DNA from: Allorhizobium undicola ORS 992 = ATCC 700741
GTDB taxonomy: Bacteria > Pseudomonadota > Alphaproteobacteria > Rhizobiales > Rhizobiaceae
Direction: 5' to 3'
DNA: 64,000 bases
Assembly: GCF_000621665.1 (NCBI RefSeq)
Contig: NZ_JHXQ01000005.1
Coordinates: 186,001-250,000, forward strand
Shown here: piece after piece, positions 62,036 to 64,000 of the stretch
How the letters are laid out: every line of letters starts with the position of its first letter
Position numbering within the stretch: position 1 is the stretch's first letter
The notes under the pieces: generated by a model
What the model saw: only the letters and a program-made list of their open reading frames with translations
Databases searched by the model: none
What the model was told of the DNA's origin: nothing
Made by a program: the position numbers and the translations under genes

Positions 62036-63697
62036 ATGACGCAATATTTTACGGAATTTTCCTCGGCGCCGTTCCATCTCGATGGCGAGGCGCAGGCCTG
62101 GGCACAGGAGAAATTCGCCGCGCTCGATACACGCGCCAAAGCCGCCCTGGTCTTCAACGTCATGACCGTCGGACCGACGATTGATCTTGCATCCCTTGGC
62201 GATCTTCAGCCCGGCTTCTTCACCCGCATGTCGGGCGGAAGCGTCGAACAGGAACGGTCGCAGCTTGAAGAGATCAATAGCCGCTTTACCGTTCCCGTCA
62301 TTTTCTCCACCGATCTCGAGGGCTCCACCACAACGCCCGCAGGAGCAACGCCGTCGCCGGTGCCGATGGCTCTGGCTGCCGCCAACGATCCGGATGCGAC
62401 GGAAAAGGCCGCCGGGGCAATGGCTCGGGAAGCCGCGGAACTGGGTCTGCGCTGGAGTTTTACGCCCGCCATCGATCTCAACGTCGCCTTCCGCTCATCC
62501 ATTGTCGGCACGCGCAGCTATGGCTCGGATCTCGAAAAAGTACGCGCGCACGCGCTGGCCATGCTCAAGGGGCTCCAGAATGCCGGCACGGCGGCGACGG
62601 TGAAGCACTGGCCCGGCGAAGGCTATGATGAACGGGACCAGCACCTCGTCACCACGGTCAATCCGCTGTCTTTCGCCGATTGGGAGGCGCAGTTCGGCAG
62701 TCTCTACCGTTCGGCCATAGAGGCGGGCGTCATGGCGGTAATGCCCGCTCATATCGCGCTGCCATCCTATATGCGTGAGGTCGAAGGCGTAGAGGGGCCG
62801 GACGCCTTTCTGCCGGCAACACTGAACGCAAGACTGAACGAAAACCTCCTGCGTGGCCGTCTCGGCTTCAAGGGTATTATCGTTTCCGATGCCACGGCCA
62901 TGGCCGGAATCGCCGGACTGCTGCCGCGCGACGAACTTGTGGTCGCGGTGTTGAACGCCGGTTGCGATGTGATCCTCGATTCCAAGGCCCTCGCTGCCGA
63001 TGTCGATGCCATTGCAAGGGCGGTGGACGATGGCCGCCTGCCGCTTGCCCGGCTCGATGAAGCCATCCGCCGGCAGCTGGCCTTCAAGGCCGCCCTTGGC
63101 CTGCATCGCGGCAAAAGCCTGCCCGCCCCCCGTGACGTTCAGGCCGACCAGCGCGCCATTACCGCCATTCTGGAACGCGCGCCCACGCTGGTCAAGGCCG
63201 CCGAAGGGCTTCTGCCGGTCACGCCCGCACGCTATCAGCGCATCTATCTGGTAACACGCGGGGTAGGCTTCCCGCCGGCATCGCCCACGCGGCCCCTGCC
63301 CCTTCGCTTTGCCGAAATGCTCAGAACGGCCGGCTTCGACGTGGTCGAGCATGAATGGGGCACACCCGTCACCCCCGATGGCTGCGACCTGCTGCTTTAT
63401 GTCTATGCCGAGGAATGCCTGCTGACCCGTGGAACCATCACCAATGACTGGGGTGCCATGACGGGGCAGTTTCAGGCGGCAATGAAACGGCATTGGACCA
63501 CGATGCCCACGCTGATGATCTCCTTCGGCTGGCCCTACCATCTCTACGAGGCCAACAAGGTTCATGGCTATATCAATGCCTATATGGCGCATCCCGCCAT
63601 GCAGAAAATCGTACTGGAAGCCATGATGGGCGAACGGCCTTTCGAAGGCGTTTCGCCCGTCGATGCCTTTTGCGGTCTTGATCCTGCCTATTTCTGA
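62036..63697 (+). CDS. glycoside hydrolase family 3 protein (beta-N-acetylhexosaminidase-like)
   Basis: A 553-residue GH3 protein. The barrel domain has VIFSTDLEGSTTTPAG, AATVKHWPGEGYDERDQH (the KH substrate-binding block) and IIVSDATAMAGI, where the Asp in VSDA is the expected nucleophile. The C-terminal domain (from about residue 400) resembles the second GH3 domain (LMISFGWPYHLYEANKVHGY). No signal peptide is seen, so it acts in the cytoplasm on imported sugars. GGAGG ten bases before the ATG at 62036 supports the start. Convergent with a GntR gene that may belong to the same sugar system. Confidence 0.9.
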   Translation: MTQYFTEFSSAPFHLDGEAQAWAQEKFAALDTRAKAALVFNVMTVGPTIDLASLGDLQPGFFTRMSGGSVEQERSQLEEINSRFTVPVIFSTDLEGSTTTPAGATPSPVPMALAAANDPDATEKAAGAMAREAAELGLRWSFTPAIDLNVAFRSSIVGTRSYGSDLEKVRAHALAMLKGLQNAGTAATVKHWPGEGYDERDQHLVTTVNPLSFADWEAQFGSLYRSAIEAGVMAVMPAHIALPSYMREVEGVEGPDAFLPATLNARLNENLLRGRLGFKGIIVSDATAMAGIAGLLPRDELVVAVLNAGCDVILDSKALAADVDAIARAVDDGRLPLARLDEAIRRQLAFKAALGLHRGKSLPAPRDVQADQRAITAILERAPTLVKAAEGLLPVTPARYQRIYLVTRGVGFPPASPTRPLPLRFAEMLRTAGFDVVEHEWGTPVTPDGCDLLLYVYAEECLLTRGTITNDWGAMTGQFQAAMKRHWTTMPTLMISFGWPYHLYEANKVHGYINAYMAHPAMQKIVLEAMMGERPFEGVSPVDAFCGLDPAYF

Positions 63698-63712
63698 CGG
63701 GGCAGGTGACGA

Positions 63713-63761
63713 CATCGGATCGAAAACCCGTGGCCGGGATTTTCGATCCGATGTTTTTTTT
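63713..63761 (+). terminator. rho-independent terminator of the GH3 gene
   Basis: CATCGGATCGAAAA (63713-63726) pairs perfectly with TTTTCGATCCGATG (63740-63753), followed by eight T. It lies 16 bases after the stop codon. Confidence 0.95.
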
Positions 63762-63812
63762 CAATTATGAGACTGTCCGAAAACCGGGGTCATTTTTCTC
63801 CCGGCACAGGCA

Positions 63813-64000
63813 TCACCCCGGCGATGCCTGCGGAAAATCCTGAATGATAAAGGATGCCGTCTTGTTATAGTGATCTTCCAGCATTCGCATGGCGCGCGGC
63901 AGATCGCGCTCGAGAACGGCATTCAGAATCTGCGTGTGTTCATCTGCCACCTTGCGCACCTGAAAGGCCTTGCGGCTGGACAGCGCCCGATAGCGCTGAA
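63813..64000 (-). CDS. GntR family regulator, C-terminal part (FCD domain, partial)
   Basis: The last 61 residues of a minus-strand gene cut by the window edge. QRYRALSSRKAFQVRKVADE, then HTQILNAVLERDLPRAMRML and a final EDHYNKTASFII match the end of FCD-domain GntR regulators (the H-x3-L-x-A-hhxxD pattern). The DNA-binding half lies outside the window. It probably regulates a sugar or acid pathway to the right or the GH3 gene. Confidence 0.85.
   Translation of the reverse strand, partial: QRYRALSSRKAFQVRKVADEHTQILNAVLERDLPRAMRMLEDHYNKTASFIIQDFPQASPG

Overview
The window looks like chromosomal DNA of a plant- or soil-associated alphaproteobacterium of the order Hyphomicrobiales (Rhizobiaceae/Brucellaceae range). 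The evidence is high GC with GCC/CTG/GGC-biased codons, alphaproteobacterial families (DUF1476 zeta-type ATPase inhibitor, DUF1127 peptide, AcdS/AcdR, BcsN), and the interspersed palindromic repeats typical of these genomes. I see no insertion sequence, prophage, integrase or CRISPR array. The only RNA gene recognised is a tRNA-Gln(CTG).

Layout. 1-2878: glycolate oxidase genes glcD-glcE-glcF on the minus strand, glcF cut by the window edge. 2976-6025: a membrane GGDEF-EAL protein divergent from a LysR regulator. 6231-12017: Nudix hydrolase, PiT phosphate transporter, rRNA methyltransferase RsmE, glutamate-cysteine ligase and a DUF937-like protein. 12137-15818: minus-strand metabolic genes (succinate-semialdehyde dehydrogenase, GhrA-like reductase, ArgE-like deacetylase). 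16885-18523: the ACC deaminase locus acdS/acdR. 18527-25677: a GntR-controlled 5-oxoproline cluster (NRAMP-like transporter, PxpA, DUF1445 protein, PxpB-PxpC fusion, biotin carboxylase-BCCP fusion). 26282-34215: a cellulose synthase operon (bcsN, bcsA, bcsB, TPR protein). 34219-37796: a MetF-like protein and the carboxynorspermidine branch of polyamine synthesis. 38098-40180: a DUF1127 peptide divergent from an LsrB/VtlR-like LysR regulator, then a TetR regulator. 40805-44765: a soluble chemoreceptor, a zinc alcohol dehydrogenase with a FixK/FNR-type box, and a Tat-exported dienelactone hydrolase. 44919-50027: guaB, the DUF1476 gene, a metallo-beta-lactamase-fold enzyme and an MFS exporter. 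50050-52482: rlmE and a Ppx/GppA phosphatase with a long basic N-terminus. 52905-61472: the assimilatory nitrate operon nrtA-nrtB-nrtC-nirB-nirD-nasA behind a sigma-54 promoter and a structured leader. 62036-64000: a GH3 glycosidase and the end of a GntR regulator.

Working together. Nitrate uptake, nitrate and nitrite reduction, ACC deamination (ammonia plus 2-oxobutyrate) and 5-oxoproline use point to nitrogen scavenging. Cellulose synthesis under c-di-GMP control (BcsA has a PilZ domain, and a GGDEF-EAL protein lies nearby), ACC deaminase and the chemoreceptor fit root-surface colonisation.

The most unusual system is the 5-oxoproline cluster. Its KipI-KipA fusion and BC-BCCP fusion together supply the domains of a urea-carboxylase-type biotin enzyme, next to PxpA. 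This suggests a biotin-dependent carboxylating variant of 5-oxoprolinase.
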